This document shows, piece by piece, positions 1-8,888 of a stretch of DNA of 64,000 nucleotides; the stretch's first letter is position 1, and the number at the start of each line of letters is the position of its first letter. Source of the DNA: Pararhodobacter oceanensis (GTDB taxonomy: Bacteria; Pseudomonadota; Alphaproteobacteria; Rhodobacterales; Rhodobacteraceae); NCBI RefSeq assembly GCF_003076755.1, contig NZ_QDKM01000006.1:169063-233062 (forward strand), given 5' to 3'. A program made the position numbers and the translations under genes. The notes below the pieces were generated by a model. That model made no database searches. It was not told the DNA's origin and was given only the letters and a program-made list of their open reading frames with translations.

Positions 1-633
1 AAAACCCGCCGTCTGGGCTATGACGGCAAGGGGCAGGCGCGGATCATGGCGCCGGAGCAGGGGGCCGAGGCGTTCGCGGACATGGCGGGGCAGGATGCGA
101 TTCTGGAAGGTTTCGTCGAATTCAGCTGCGAGATTTCGGTGATCGCGGCGCGCGGGGTGTCCGGCGAGGTGGCCTGTTATGATCCCGGCGAGAATATCCA
201 TGAGGACGGGATCCTGCGGCGCACCACGCTGCCCGCCTCGGTGACCCCGATGCAGCAGATGGATGCGGTGCTGCTGGCCGGTAAGATATTGAACGCGCTG
301 GAGTATGTCGGCGTGATGGGGGTTGAGCTGTTTGTCACCAAGCGCGGGCTGGTGGTCAACGAGATCGCGCCGCGGGTGCATAACTCGGGCCATTGGACGC
401 AGGCGGGCTGCGCGGTGGACCAGTTCGAGCAGCATATCCGCGCGGTGGCCGGTTGGCCCCTGGGCAATGGCGCGCGGCATGCGGATGTGGTGATGGAGAA
501 CCTGATCGGCGCGGATATGGCGCGGGTGCCGGAGCTGGCGCGCGAGGCGGATGTGCAGCTGCATCTTTATGGTAAAGGCGAGGCCCGCGCGGGGCGCAAG
601 ATGGGGCATGTGAACCGGATTATGCGCGGTTGA
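1..633 (+). CDS. purK: N5-carboxyaminoimidazole ribonucleotide synthase, 3' part
   Basis: PurK uses ATP and bicarbonate to turn 5-aminoimidazole ribonucleotide into N5-CAIR in purine synthesis. The frame is open from the first base, so the start and the N-terminal pre-ATP-grasp domain lie outside the window. The visible part is the C-terminal half of the ATP-grasp fold: RRLGYDGKGQ near the left edge, then the hallmark EIAPRVHNSGHWTQ motif, and a normal PurK end. purE would be expected just upstream but cannot be seen. Family assignment is very firm. Confidence 0.95.
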   Translation, partial: KTRRLGYDGKGQARIMAPEQGAEAFADMAGQDAILEGFVEFSCEISVIAARGVSGEVACYDPGENIHEDGILRRTTLPASVTPMQQMDAVLLAGKILNALEYVGVMGVELFVTKRGLVVNEIAPRVHNSGHWTQAGCAVDQFEQHIRAVAGWPLGNGARHADVVMENLIGADMARVPELAREADVQLHLYGKGEARAGRKMGHVNRIMRG

Positions 634-713
634 TGCGGGTGTATTGAGGGGGGCGGCGCTCTTCGGGGGCGGGTGCCCCCTCATCGCGCCGGTGGGTTGC
701 CACCCACACCCGC

Positions 714-738
714 CCGGGAGGGTTTTCCACCCTCCCGG
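714..738. repeat. Palindromic intergenic element
   Basis: A perfect 9-bp inverted repeat (CCGGGAGGG and CCCTCCCGG, 7-base loop) lies in the gap after purK. It is followed by GAGAGTATTTATCGCAAGA. This arrangement resembles a REP-like palindrome common after genes in Rhodobacteraceae and may also end purK transcription. The family attribution is from memory of such genomes. Confidence 0.55.
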
Positions 739-875
739 ACCCTTCCGAGAGTATTTATCGCAAGATGAAGCCGCGGCTTGCGGGGGCCGAATCATTTGTT
801 TCTTGAGGGTGATGCCTGTATCAGCACCCATCGCGGCGTGCCGCTCTGACCCCAATCTTGCCGGAAGGGCCCGAG

Positions 876-1973
876 ATGTTGCAGACCCCTTATTACCTGA
901 TCGATAAAGCGCGGCTTTTGCCGAATATGGAGAAGATCGCCTGGTTGCGCGAACACTCCGGGGCGAAATGCCTGTTGGCGCTGAAGTGTTTCGCGACATG
1001 GTCGGTGTTTGATTTCATCAGCGAATATATGGATGGAACCACGAGTTCCTCGCTTTTTGAGGTGCGGCTGGGGCGTGAGACGTTCGGCAAGGAAACCCAC
1101 GCTTATTCCGTGGCTTACGCCGAGCACGAGATCGAGGAAGTGCTGGCGCATTCGGATAAGATTATCTTCAATACCATCGGCCAGTTGCAGCGTTATCAGG
1201 CGCAGAGCGCCGAGCATATGCGGGGGTTGCGGGTCAATCCGGGGGTTAGCACTTCGGAGTTTGATCTGGCCGATCCGGCGCGGCCGTTCTCACGGCTGGG
1301 CGAGCATGATCCGGCGGTGATCGAGACAGTGATCGACCAGATCAGCGGGTTTATGTTTCATAACAACTGCGAGAATGACGATTTCGCGCGGTTTGACGAG
1401 ATGTTGACGCTGATCGAGGGGCGATTCGGGCATTTGATCCGGCGGCTGGAGTGGATCAGCCTTGGCGGCGGTATTCATTTCACCGGCGAGGGCTATCCGC
1501 TGGAGCTGTTGGCGGCGCGGCTCAAGCGGTTTGCGGAAGAGTTCGGCGTGCAGGTCTATCTGGAGCCGGGCGAGGCGGCGGTGACCGGCTCGACGACGCT
1601 GGAGGTGACGGTGCTGGACACGCTGTTCAATGGCAAAAACCTGGCGATTGTCGACAGTTCGATCGAGGCGCATATGCTCGATCTGCTGATCTACCGCGAG
1701 CGCGCCAAGATCAGCCCCGATGCGGGCCCGCATGAATGGATGGTCTGCGGCAAATCCTGCCTTGCGGGGGATATTTTTGGCGAGTTCCGCTTTGCCGAAC
1801 CGTTGAAAGCCGGGGATCGCCTGTCGATCGAGGATGCGGCGGGCTATACTATGGTTAAGAAAAACTGGTTCAACGGCGTGAAAATGCCGGCGATTGCCAT
1901 TCGCGAGCTGGATGGAGACATCCGTTTGGTGCGCGATTTCGGCTATGACGAGTTTGCAGCCGCGCTGTCGTAA
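876..1973 (+). CDS. nspC: Carboxynorspermidine decarboxylase
   Basis: This PLP enzyme of the alanine-racemase/ornithine-decarboxylase fold removes CO2 from carboxynorspermidine or carboxyspermidine to give norspermidine or spermidine. The 365-residue protein starts MLQTPYYLIDKARLLPNMEK. It has the PLP lysine in LLALKCFATWSVF, the glycine loop SLGGGIHFTG, and CGKSCLAGDIFG near the C-terminus, which supplies the active-site Cys and Asp. I chose the ATG at 876 because GGAAGGG lies 6 bases upstream; an in-frame TTG at 858 is less likely. The next gene encodes the dehydrogenase that makes its substrate, 50 bases downstream. Confidence 0.92.
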   Translation: MLQTPYYLIDKARLLPNMEKIAWLREHSGAKCLLALKCFATWSVFDFISEYMDGTTSSSLFEVRLGRETFGKETHAYSVAYAEHEIEEVLAHSDKIIFNTIGQLQRYQAQSAEHMRGLRVNPGVSTSEFDLADPARPFSRLGEHDPAVIETVIDQISGFMFHNNCENDDFARFDEMLTLIEGRFGHLIRRLEWISLGGGIHFTGEGYPLELLAARLKRFAEEFGVQVYLEPGEAAVTGSTTLEVTVLDTLFNGKNLAIVDSSIEAHMLDLLIYRERAKISPDAGPHEWMVCGKSCLAGDIFGEFRFAEPLKAGDRLSIEDAAGYTMVKKNWFNGVKMPAIAIRELDGDIRLVRDFGYDEFAAALS

Positions 1974-2023
1974 CGGCGCTTGGTTCCGAGCAAAACCCAT
2001 CTACAAGGAGAGTTTTTGGCGTT

Positions 2024-3262
2024 ATGAAAAAACACGTTCTCATTATCGGTGCTGGCGGCGTGGCCCAGGTGACAGCGCATAAATGCGCGCAGAATAACGA
2101 TATTCTGGGTGATCTGCATATCGCCAGCCGGACGCGCGAAAAATGCGAGGCGATTCTGGCCTCGGTGGCCGAGAAAGGCTCGATGAAGCAAGAGGGCGTG
2201 TTCAAAGCCCATGGGCTGGATGCGCGCGACACCGCGGCGGTGGCGGCGCTGATCCGCGAGACCGGTGCGCAGATCGTGATTAATGTGGCCCAGCCCTTCG
2301 TGAATATGCCGGTGCTTGAGGCCTGTATCGAGACCGGCGCGGCCTATATGGACACCGCGATCCATGAGGATCCGGGCAAGATTTGCGAGACCCCGCCGTG
2401 GTATGCGAACTATGAGTGGCAGCGCCGTGATCGCTGCGCCGAAGCCGGGGTGACGGCGATTCTGGGCGTCGGCTTTGATCCGGGCGTGGTGAATGCCTTT
2501 GCGCGCCACGGGATTGATGCCTATGTGCCCGAGGTCGAAGCGATTGATATCGTCGACATCAATGCGGGCTCGCATGGCCGCTGGTTCAGCACGAATTTCG
2601 ACCCCGAAATCAATTTCCGCGAGTTCACCGGCACGGTCTATTCTTGGCAGAATGGCGCCTGGCAGTCGAACAAGATGTTCGAGATCGGCAAGGAGTGGGA
2701 TCTGCCGGTGGTCGGCAAGCAGAAGGCCTATATGACTGGCCATGACGAGGTGCACTCATTGGCGGCCAATTACCCGCAGGCGGATGTCCGCTTCTGGATG
2801 GGGTTCGGCGATCATTACATCAATGTGTTCAATGTGTTGAACAATCTGGGGCTGCTATCGGAACAGCCCGTGACCACCGCCGAAGGGCTGGAGGTTGTGC
2901 CGTTGAAAGTGGTGAAAGCGGTGCTGCCCGATCCCTCGTCGCTGGCGCCGGATTACACCGGCAAAACCTGTATCGGCACGCGGGTGCGGGGCAAGAAAGA
3001 CGGGCAGGCGGCCGAGGTCTTCGTCTATAATATCGCCGACCATAAGGACGCTTATAACGAGGTCGGCTCGCAGGGGATTTCCTATACCGCGGGCGTGCCG
3101 CCGGTGGCGGCGGCGATGTTGATTGCCGATGGCACTTGGGACACAGGCACGATGGTGAATGTCGAAGAGCTTGACCCCAAGCCGTTCTTTGAGATCCTCG
3201 ACCGGATCGGCCTGCCGACGCGGGTCAAGGATGCCAATGGCGACCGCGCCTGGAACGCCTGA
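2024..3262 (+). CDS. Carboxynorspermidine/carboxyspermidine dehydrogenase (saccharopine dehydrogenase-like)
   Basis: This NADPH enzyme condenses a diamine with aspartate semialdehyde to form the carboxylated polyamine that NspC decarboxylates. It has 412 residues, a Rossmann loop at the N-terminus (HVLIIGAGGVAQVTAHKCAQ) and a saccharopine-dehydrogenase-like catalytic domain; DPGVVNAFARHG and GFGDHYINVFNVL are typical. AAGGAG lies 13 bases before the ATG. With nspC it forms the alternative spermidine pathway that works without S-adenosylmethionine decarboxylase. A terminator-like hairpin follows, so the two genes look like a complete operon. Confidence 0.92.
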   Translation: MKKHVLIIGAGGVAQVTAHKCAQNNDILGDLHIASRTREKCEAILASVAEKGSMKQEGVFKAHGLDARDTAAVAALIRETGAQIVINVAQPFVNMPVLEACIETGAAYMDTAIHEDPGKICETPPWYANYEWQRRDRCAEAGVTAILGVGFDPGVVNAFARHGIDAYVPEVEAIDIVDINAGSHGRWFSTNFDPEINFREFTGTVYSWQNGAWQSNKMFEIGKEWDLPVVGKQKAYMTGHDEVHSLAANYPQADVRFWMGFGDHYINVFNVLNNLGLLSEQPVTTAEGLEVVPLKVVKAVLPDPSSLAPDYTGKTCIGTRVRGKKDGQAAEVFVYNIADHKDAYNEVGSQGISYTAGVPPVAAAMLIADGTWDTGTMVNVEELDPKPFFEILDRIGLPTRVKDANGDRAWNA

Positions 3263-3271
3263 CAACAGATT

Positions 3272-3300
3272 AAAGGGGGGCCGCGTGCCTCCCTTTTTCT
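3272..3300 (+). terminator. Rho-independent terminator of the polyamine operon
   Basis: The stem AAAGGGGGGC pairs with GCCTCCCTTT (one G-T pair) around a short loop. The 3' arm runs into TTTTTCTTT. It begins 9 bases after the dehydrogenase stop codon. Confidence 0.75.
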
Positions 3301-3379
3301 TTGCCTGAACGCCTAAAATTTATCTAAAACTTCGCCCACTTTATGCCCTAAATATCCCGGGGGAGTGGCCGCAGGCCGC

Positions 3380-3394
3380 GGGGGCAGCGCCCCC
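3380..3394. terminator. Short GC hairpin after fliI
   Basis: GGGGGC and GCCCCC enclose a 3-base loop in the gap between the convergent polyamine operon and fliI. No T-run follows on the fliI side, so it may be a weak terminator or part of a Rhodobacteraceae palindromic repeat. Confidence 0.35.
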
Positions 3395-3406
3395 TGACAC
3401 CGGTGA

Positions 3407-4705
3407 TCACCCGTCCAGCGCTTTTTTCAACCGTGCGAAACTCTCAACGGGGGATTTCGCGCCGCTGCCGCCGAGAAACCCGTCGAGACGGGCAAAGAGT
3501 TTGATCGCGCGGTCGGTCAGCGGGTCGGAGCCCTGCGCATAAAGCCCCGCCTGCACCATCATTTCCGCCCGTTCCCAAGCCCCGATCAACCGCCGGGCTT
3601 CGGAAATCTGGGCGTTCTCGGAAGGCGAGGCGGCGGCGGGGAGGCTGCGCGAGACCGAGCGCATCAGGTCGATCGCCGGAAACCGCCCGCGTTCGGCAAT
3701 TGTGCGGTCTAAAATCACATGGCCGTCGAGCACGCCGCGCAGGATATCGGCGACCGGTTCATCCATATCCGAGCCTGCCACCAGCACGGTGAAGACAGCG
3801 GTGATATCGCCATGCGCCTCCAGCCCCGGACCGGCGCGTTCGGCCAGTGCCATGATCTGATGCGCGGTCGAGGGCGGGAAGCCGCGCAGGCTGGGCGATT
3901 CGCCCGCCGCGAGGGCGATTTCGCGGTGGGCTTCGGCAAAGCGGGTGACGGAATCGCACAGAAGCAGCACATGTTTGCCGAGGTCGCGGAAATGTTCGGC
4001 CACCGCCATCGCGGTCATTGCCGCGCGGCGCCGTGCGAGGGGCGATTGGTCCGAGGTTGCCGAGACCACCACCGACCGCGCCAGCCCCTCTTCGCCCAAC
4101 ACGCCCTCGGTGAAATCGCGCAATTCGCGGCCGCGTTCGCCGACCAGTGCCAGCACCACGACATCGGCCTCGATCCCGCGCGCGAGCTGGCCCAAGAGCA
4201 TGGTTTTGCCCACGCCCGAACCCGCAAACAGCCCGATTCGCTGGCCGCGCACCAAGGGCAGCATGGTGTTGAACGCGTCCAATCCGGTGGAGATCCGCCC
4301 GCCCAGCCGTTTGCGCAGCGCCGGTGGTGGCGGCGGGCTGCGCAGGGGGCGGGGTTTGGCGCCGCGGGCCAGCGGTCGCCCGTCGAGAGGTGCGCCGTAG
4401 GGGTCGATGATTCGCCCGATCCACGAGACATCCGGCGCGATGGTATTGCGGCCCAGATGCTCCACCGGATCATTGATCGCCAGCCCCTCCATCGAGCCTT
4501 CGGGCAGGATTTCCGCCCCCTCGCGGCCCATGGCAAGGATCTCGCCGCCGATACTGCCGGCGATCTCGACACGGTCGCCGAGCCGCGCGCGCAGCGACAG
4601 CCCCTGCGCCAGCACCGTCGCTGCCTGCATCTGTTTGACCCGGCCAAAATGGCGCACCGGACGGATCTCGGCGAGTTCGGCCATCAGGCCTTCAAAAACG
4701 CTCAT
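3407..4705 (-). CDS. fliI: Flagellum-specific ATPase
   Basis: FliI is the hexameric ATPase of the flagellar type III export apparatus at the cytoplasmic face of the basal body. The 432-residue protein carries Walker A GLFAGSGVGKTMLL, the GERGRELRDF loop, Walker B HVLLLCDSVTRFAEAHREIALAAGE, and SLRGFPPSTAHQIMALAERAG. These separate it from the F1 beta subunit and match FliI/YscN. The ATG at 4705 is preferred because AAAGGAG sits 5 bases upstream; the GTG one codon earlier is too close. It is transcribed away from the flgB operon, across a 111-base shared promoter region. Confidence 0.95.
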   Translation of the reverse strand: MSVFEGLMAELAEIRPVRHFGRVKQMQAATVLAQGLSLRARLGDRVEIAGSIGGEILAMGREGAEILPEGSMEGLAINDPVEHLGRNTIAPDVSWIGRIIDPYGAPLDGRPLARGAKPRPLRSPPPPPALRKRLGGRISTGLDAFNTMLPLVRGQRIGLFAGSGVGKTMLLGQLARGIEADVVVLALVGERGRELRDFTEGVLGEEGLARSVVVSATSDQSPLARRRAAMTAMAVAEHFRDLGKHVLLLCDSVTRFAEAHREIALAAGESPSLRGFPPSTAHQIMALAERAGPGLEAHGDITAVFTVLVAGSDMDEPVADILRGVLDGHVILDRTIAERGRFPAIDLMRSVSRSLPAAASPSENAQISEARRLIGAWERAEMMVQAGLYAQGSDPLTDRAIKLFARLDGFLGGSGAKSPVESFARLKKALDG

Positions 4706-4816
4706 CACGGCTCCTTTCGGGGCAATCGAGAAAACCTGCGCGAATCATCCGCGTCGTTACGCTTTCTAAACCATTGACCGTTAATGCTTCGTGTAGGCCA
4801 GCACAGGGAGAACCCA

Positions 4817-5167
4817 ATGTTTGCAAGTCTGGAAATTTTGCGCATGGCGCAATCCTTTGCCGCGCATGCCGCGACCCGCCAGCAGGCGATCGCGCAGAAT
4901 GTCGCCAATGCCGACACGCCCGGATACCGGTCGCGTGATGCGGTGTCTTTTGCCGATTACTGGCGTGCCACCCAATCCGGCGCGGGTGTGCCGCAGGCGC
5001 AATTGATCCAACCTGACGAGTCACCGGTCAGCGTGTCGCCCGATGGCAATACGGTGTCGATTGAGCACGAGATGATGCGCTCGGTCGAAGCGCGCCAGCA
5101 ACATGAGATGGCGCTGGGCATCTATTCTATGTCGCGCGATCTGCTGCGCGCCTCGATTGGCCGATAA
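4817..5167 (+). CDS. flgB: Flagellar proximal rod protein FlgB
   Basis: FlgB forms part of the proximal rod in the periplasm. The 116-residue protein shows the rod motif QAIAQNVANADTPGYRSRD near its N-terminus and the C-terminal helix SVEARQQHEMALGIYSMSRDLLRASIG. The ATG at 4817 follows AGGGAG by 6 bases; an in-frame ATG at 4784 lacks such a site. It is first in an operon of nine flagellar genes, divergent from fliI. Confidence 0.93.
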   Translation: MFASLEILRMAQSFAAHAATRQQAIAQNVANADTPGYRSRDAVSFADYWRATQSGAGVPQAQLIQPDESPVSVSPDGNTVSIEHEMMRSVEARQQHEMALGIYSMSRDLLRASIGR

Positions 5168-5179
5168 GGAGCCGAAAAC

Positions 5180-5581
5180 ATGAGCAGTCTAGAAAGCACA
5201 CTGGCGCTATCTGCCTCGGGGATGCAGGCGCAGGCGACGCGTCTGCGGCATGTCTCGGAGAATATCGCCAATGTCGATACGCCCGGATACCGGCGCAAAA
5301 CCGTCCCCTTTGAGCCGATGGCGCTGCCCGGTGACGGGCTGTCTCAGCCCTCGGGGGTGCGCAGTGGCGCGGTGCTGCTGGACCGCAAGCCGCTGCCGCA
5401 GATCTATGATCCCGGCCATATTCTGGCGGATGAAAGCGGCCATTATCTGGGCTCGAATGTCGAATTGATGGTTGAAATTGCCGACGCGCGTGAGGCGCAG
5501 CGGTCTTATGAGGCGAACCTCAAAATGTTCGATCAGGCGCGGCAGATGTCGCAAAGCCTGATCGGGCTGCTGCGTCGTTAA
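5180..5581 (+). CDS. flgC: Flagellar proximal rod protein FlgC
   Basis: This 133-residue rod subunit begins MSSLESTLALSASGMQAQAT and has the shared rod signature HVSENIANVDTPGYRRKTV. Its C-terminal EAQRSYEANLKMFDQARQMSQSLI is the typical FlgC end helix. AAGGAG lies 8 bases before the start, and the gene follows flgB after 12 bases. Confidence 0.94.
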   Translation: MSSLESTLALSASGMQAQATRLRHVSENIANVDTPGYRRKTVPFEPMALPGDGLSQPSGVRSGAVLLDRKPLPQIYDPGHILADESGHYLGSNVELMVEIADAREAQRSYEANLKMFDQARQMSQSLIGLLRR

Positions 5582-5593
5582 GGAGTTATCAAG

Positions 5594-5887
5594 ATGGAAT
5601 TATCCGCCAGTCTAGCGGCGCGGTCATATGGGGCCGCGCGCCCGGTGACCACGCCCGATCCGCAGGCCGAGGGTGGTGCCGCCAGCACCGCCATGCGCTT
5701 TGCCGAGAATTTCGCGCAGGTGCTCGACCGTGCCGATACCACCGCGCAGGCGGCGATGACCGGCGATGCCGATCCGCATGCTTTGGTGGCAGCACTCTCC
5801 GAGGCGCAGATGGCCGTCGAAACCGCGGTGGCGGTGCGTGACAAAGTGGTCGAGGCTTATCTCGAGATCCTCAGGATGCCCGTGTGA
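5594..5887 (+). CDS. fliE: Flagellar hook-basal body protein FliE
   Basis: FliE links the MS ring to the rod. The small protein (97 residues) has a variable N-terminus and the conserved C-terminal helices with DPHALVAALSEAQMAVETAVAVRDKVVEAY. Its size and its place right after flgBC are usual for FliE. Confidence 0.9.
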   Translation: MELSASLAARSYGAARPVTTPDPQAEGGAASTAMRFAENFAQVLDRADTTAQAAMTGDADPHALVAALSEAQMAVETAVAVRDKVVEAYLEILRMPV

Positions 5888-5933
5888 TGGGGCGCAGACT
5901 GATGGTTGGCGATGAGCGCGGGAGGCGCGGGCG

Positions 5934-6200
5934 ATGACCGATGCGGCGATCTATGACGTGTTGCGACAGGGCCTCTGGGTCGCGGTGGCAATGTCGGCGC
6001 CGCTCTTGGGTGTGGCGCTGGTCGCCGGTCTGATCGTCGGGCTGTTTCAGGCGCTGACCTCGGTGCAGGAAATGACCCTGACCTTCGTGCCGAAAATCAT
6101 CGCCATGTTGATCATGTTCTGGGTCTCGATGAGCGCGATGACCGCAGTTCTGGTGGATTTCTTTCAAGTGCGACTGATCCCGATTGTGGCAGGAGGCTAA
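5934..6200 (+). CDS. fliQ: Flagellar export gate protein FliQ
   Basis: FliQ is an 88-residue inner-membrane subunit of the flagellar export gate, with two transmembrane helices separated by FQALTSVQEMTLTFVPK, the most conserved stretch of the family. In many bacteria it sits in fliPQR; here it lies between fliE and flgF, as in other Rhodobacteraceae. The spacing to flgF is only 2 bases, so the two are probably translated together. Confidence 0.93.
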   Translation: MTDAAIYDVLRQGLWVAVAMSAPLLGVALVAGLIVGLFQALTSVQEMTLTFVPKIIAMLIMFWVSMSAMTAVLVDFFQVRLIPIVAGG

Positions 6201-6202
6201 CC

Positions 6203-6919
6203 ATGGACAATCCCGGCTATACGACGCTGACACGGCAATCCGGCCTGATGCGCGAAATGCAGGTGCTGGCGCATAATGTCGCCAATCTCTCGACCACCGG
6301 ATTTCGCCGCGAGGGCTTGCTGTTTTCCGAATATGTTCAACAGCTTGACCGGCAAGAGGCGCCCTTGTCGATGGCCACGGCGAATGCCCATCAGACCTAT
6401 CTGACGCAGGGCAATCTGACGATGACCGGCGGCGCCTTGGACCTCGCGATCGAGGGCGAGGGGTTTTTCCTGATTGAGACCCCCGAGGGCGAGCGGCTGA
6501 CCCGTGCGGGGCATTTTGCCACCAATGCGGCGGGCGAGATGGTAACGCCCGAGGGGCACCGCCTGCTTGATCTGGGCGGCGCGCCGGTCTTCGTGCCCGG
6601 CGATGCGGATGCGATCAGCATTGCCCGCGACGGCACCCTTTCGGCCGATGGCCAGCCCTTGGCGCAGATCGGTCTGGTGCGGCCCGAGGACCCCTCGCAA
6701 CTGACCCGCGCCAGCGGTGTCATGCATCAGGTCGAGGGCGCGCTATTACCGGTGGAAGAGCCGGTTTTGATGCAGGGGTTTCTTGAGGATTCCAACGTCA
6801 ATCCGATCTCGGAGATGGCGCGCATGATCGAAGTGCAGCGCGCCTATGAGCTCGGTCAGAAATTTCTCGACAGCGAGGATCAGAGAATCCGCTCTGTTGT
6901 TCAAACACTTAGCCGATAG
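6203..6919 (+). CDS. flgF: Flagellar rod protein FlgF
   Basis: FlgF is a distal-side rod protein. The 238-residue sequence starts MDNPGYTTLTRQSGLMREMQ and has the motif LAHNVANLSTTGFRREGLLF, then the FlgE/F/G core GGALDLAIEGEGFFLIETPEGERLTRAGHF in two parts. It ends with SNVNPISEMARMIEVQRAYE, a rod/hook C-terminal helix. It precedes flgG, its usual partner. Confidence 0.93.
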   Translation: MDNPGYTTLTRQSGLMREMQVLAHNVANLSTTGFRREGLLFSEYVQQLDRQEAPLSMATANAHQTYLTQGNLTMTGGALDLAIEGEGFFLIETPEGERLTRAGHFATNAAGEMVTPEGHRLLDLGGAPVFVPGDADAISIARDGTLSADGQPLAQIGLVRPEDPSQLTRASGVMHQVEGALLPVEEPVLMQGFLEDSNVNPISEMARMIEVQRAYELGQKFLDSEDQRIRSVVQTLSR

Positions 6920-6928
6920 GAGAGAGTG

Positions 6929-7714
6929 ATGCGCGCTTTACAGATTGCCGCGACGGGGATGAGTGCCCAGCAGATGCGGGTCGATACCGTGGCCAATAAC
7001 CTCGCGAATATGTCGACCACTGCCTATAATGCGCGGCGGGCCGAATTTGCCGATCTGCATTACCAGCAGCACACGCGGGCGGGGACGATTTCGGCCTCGG
7101 ATGGCACGGTGGTGCCGACCGGCGTGCAGCTGGGGCTTGGCGCGCGGCCCGCGGCGGTGGCGATGCAGGTGCAGCAGGGCACGCTGACGCAGACCGGCGG
7201 CGATCTGGATGTCGCCATCGAGGGGCGCGGCTGGCTGGAGGTGACCCTGCCCGATGGCCGCCCCGCCTATACCCGTGACGGCGGATTGAAACGCAGCGGC
7301 GAGGGGCTGATCGTGACCTCGGACGGGCATGAAGTCTCGCCGGGGATCACCATTCCGGCGGATGTCACGCAGATTTCGATCAATGCGCAGGGCGAATTAT
7401 GGGGCTATTTCACCGACCGGGTGGAGCCCGAGCGGCTGGGTCAGTTAACCATGTCCGGTTTCACCAATGAGCGCGGGCTCGAGGCGCTGGGCGCGAATCT
7501 GTTTGTCGAGACCGAAGCCTCGGGACCGGCGGTGCAATCGGTGCCGGGTGAGGACGGGCTGGGGTTGCTGCGGCAGTTCTATCTTGAGGAAAGCTCGGTC
7601 GATCCGGTGCGCGAATTAACCGAGATGATCAAGGCGCAGCGCGGCTACGAGCTGAACGCCAAGGTGATCACCGCCGCCGACCAGATGCTCAGCGCGACGA
7701 CGCAGGTGCGGTGA
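6929..7714 (+). CDS. flgG: Flagellar distal rod protein FlgG
   Basis: FlgG polymerises into the distal rod that crosses the peptidoglycan and outer membrane. The 261-residue protein begins MRALQIAATGMSAQQMRVDT, has NNLANMSTTAYNARRAEF, and closes with SSVDPVRELTEMIKAQRGYE and NAKVITAADQML, the standard FlgG ending. The ATG at 6929 is preferred over the GTG one codon earlier because AGGAGA is then well spaced. Its stop overlaps the flgA start by one base. Confidence 0.95.
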   Translation: MRALQIAATGMSAQQMRVDTVANNLANMSTTAYNARRAEFADLHYQQHTRAGTISASDGTVVPTGVQLGLGARPAAVAMQVQQGTLTQTGGDLDVAIEGRGWLEVTLPDGRPAYTRDGGLKRSGEGLIVTSDGHEVSPGITIPADVTQISINAQGELWGYFTDRVEPERLGQLTMSGFTNERGLEALGANLFVETEASGPAVQSVPGEDGLGLLRQFYLEESSVDPVRELTEMIKAQRGYELNAKVITAADQMLSATTQVR

Positions 7715-8136
7715 TGCGCCGCTCCGCCCTTATCGCGCTGATCGCGCTGTTCTCCGCGCCGGTGCAGGCCGATACGCTGCTGGCGGCGCGCACCCTGCGC
7801 GCGGGCACGGCGATCAGCGCCGCCGATGTGGTGCTGGTGCCGGATGCCGCCGCGCCCGGTATCGCCAGCGATCCCGACGAGGCGATCGGGTTGGAATCGC
7901 GGGTCACGCTCTATGCCGGACGGCCGATACCGCTGGCCAGTCTCGGCCCGCCGGCGCTGGTCGAGCGCAATCAACTGGTGACGCTGGTGTTCCAGCAGGG
8001 CGGGCTGGATATCCGCGCCGAGGGGCGGGCTTTGGCGCGCGGCGGCGATGGGGACGAGATCCGCATCATGAATTTGGGCTCGCGCAGCACCGTCTTCGGC
8101 ACCGTTGCCGGACCGGGGTTGGTGACTGTTCCTTAA
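7714..8136 (+). CDS. flgA: P-ring assembly chaperone FlgA
   Basis: FlgA is a periplasmic chaperone for P-ring subunits. The 140-residue protein has a short signal peptide (MRRSALIALIALFSAPVQA), then an SAF-like domain with RTLRAGTAISAADVVLVPD, and ends in the typical FlgA pattern EIRIMNLGSRSTVFGTVAG. It is shorter than enterobacterial FlgA, as is common in alphaproteobacteria. The start overlaps the flgG stop. Confidence 0.9.
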   Translation: MRRSALIALIALFSAPVQADTLLAARTLRAGTAISAADVVLVPDAAAPGIASDPDEAIGLESRVTLYAGRPIPLASLGPPALVERNQLVTLVFQQGGLDIRAEGRALARGGDGDEIRIMNLGSRSTVFGTVAGPGLVTVP

Positions 8137-8153
8137 CCATTAAAGGGGGGCTT

Positions 8154-8876
8154 ATGCGCCTGTTATTATTGCCATTTTTCCTGCTGCTGACCGCCTGCGC
8201 CGATCTGGCGACGGTCGGGCAGGCGCCGGAGTTCTCCCCGTTGGAACCCAACCGCGAGCATCACGCGCTGTATAATGTGCCGATCCCCGAGGTCACCGAC
8301 CGGCGGCGGCGGGTGGATACCGCCTCGTTGTGGTCCTCGGGGCAGCGCTCGTTGCTGGGCGACCGCCGCGCCAGCCGCGCCGGCGATATCCTGACCGTGG
8401 TGATCGAGATCGACGACCGTGCGGAAATCTCGAATTCCTCGGCGCGCGGGCGCAGCGGCTCGCAAAGCATGGGGGTGCCGCAGCTTCTGGGCCTGCCGCA
8501 ATCGCTGGACGGGCGTCTGCCCGAGGGCGCGAGCATGGCCAATGCGGTCTCGGTGGATAGCGACAGCAGTTTTCAGGGCTCGGGCTCGGTCAGCCGCAAC
8601 GAGCGTCTGACCCTGCGCGTGGCGACAACGATCATCGAGCGGCTGCCCAACGGGGTGGTGCGGATCGAGGGCAGTCAGGAGGTGCGGGTTAACCATGAGC
8701 TGCGCGAATTGATCGTCACCGGCTATATCCGTCCCGAGGATATCTCACGGCGCAACGAGATCCCCTATGACCGGATCGCGGGGGCGCGAATCAGCTATGG
8801 CGGGCGCGGGCAGATCACCCAGATGCAGCAGCCGCGCTACGGACAGCAAATCCTCGACATCATGCTGCCGCTTTAA
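8154..8876 (+). CDS. flgH: Flagellar L-ring lipoprotein FlgH
   Basis: FlgH forms the L ring in the outer membrane. The 240-residue precursor has a lipoprotein signal with lipobox LTAC (Cys at residue 15). Conserved features are SLWSSGQRSLLGDRRASRAGDILTVVI and RIEGSQEVRVNHELRELIVTGYIRPEDI, both read in consecutive parts. The end, YGGRGQITQMQQPRYGQQIL, is diagnostic. It follows flgA after 17 bases. Confidence 0.95.
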   Translation: MRLLLLPFFLLLTACADLATVGQAPEFSPLEPNREHHALYNVPIPEVTDRRRRVDTASLWSSGQRSLLGDRRASRAGDILTVVIEIDDRAEISNSSARGRSGSQSMGVPQLLGLPQSLDGRLPEGASMANAVSVDSDSSFQGSGSVSRNERLTLRVATTIIERLPNGVVRIEGSQEVRVNHELRELIVTGYIRPEDISRRNEIPYDRIAGARISYGGRGQITQMQQPRYGQQILDIMLPL

Positions 8877-8888
8877 GGAGGGCCGGTT

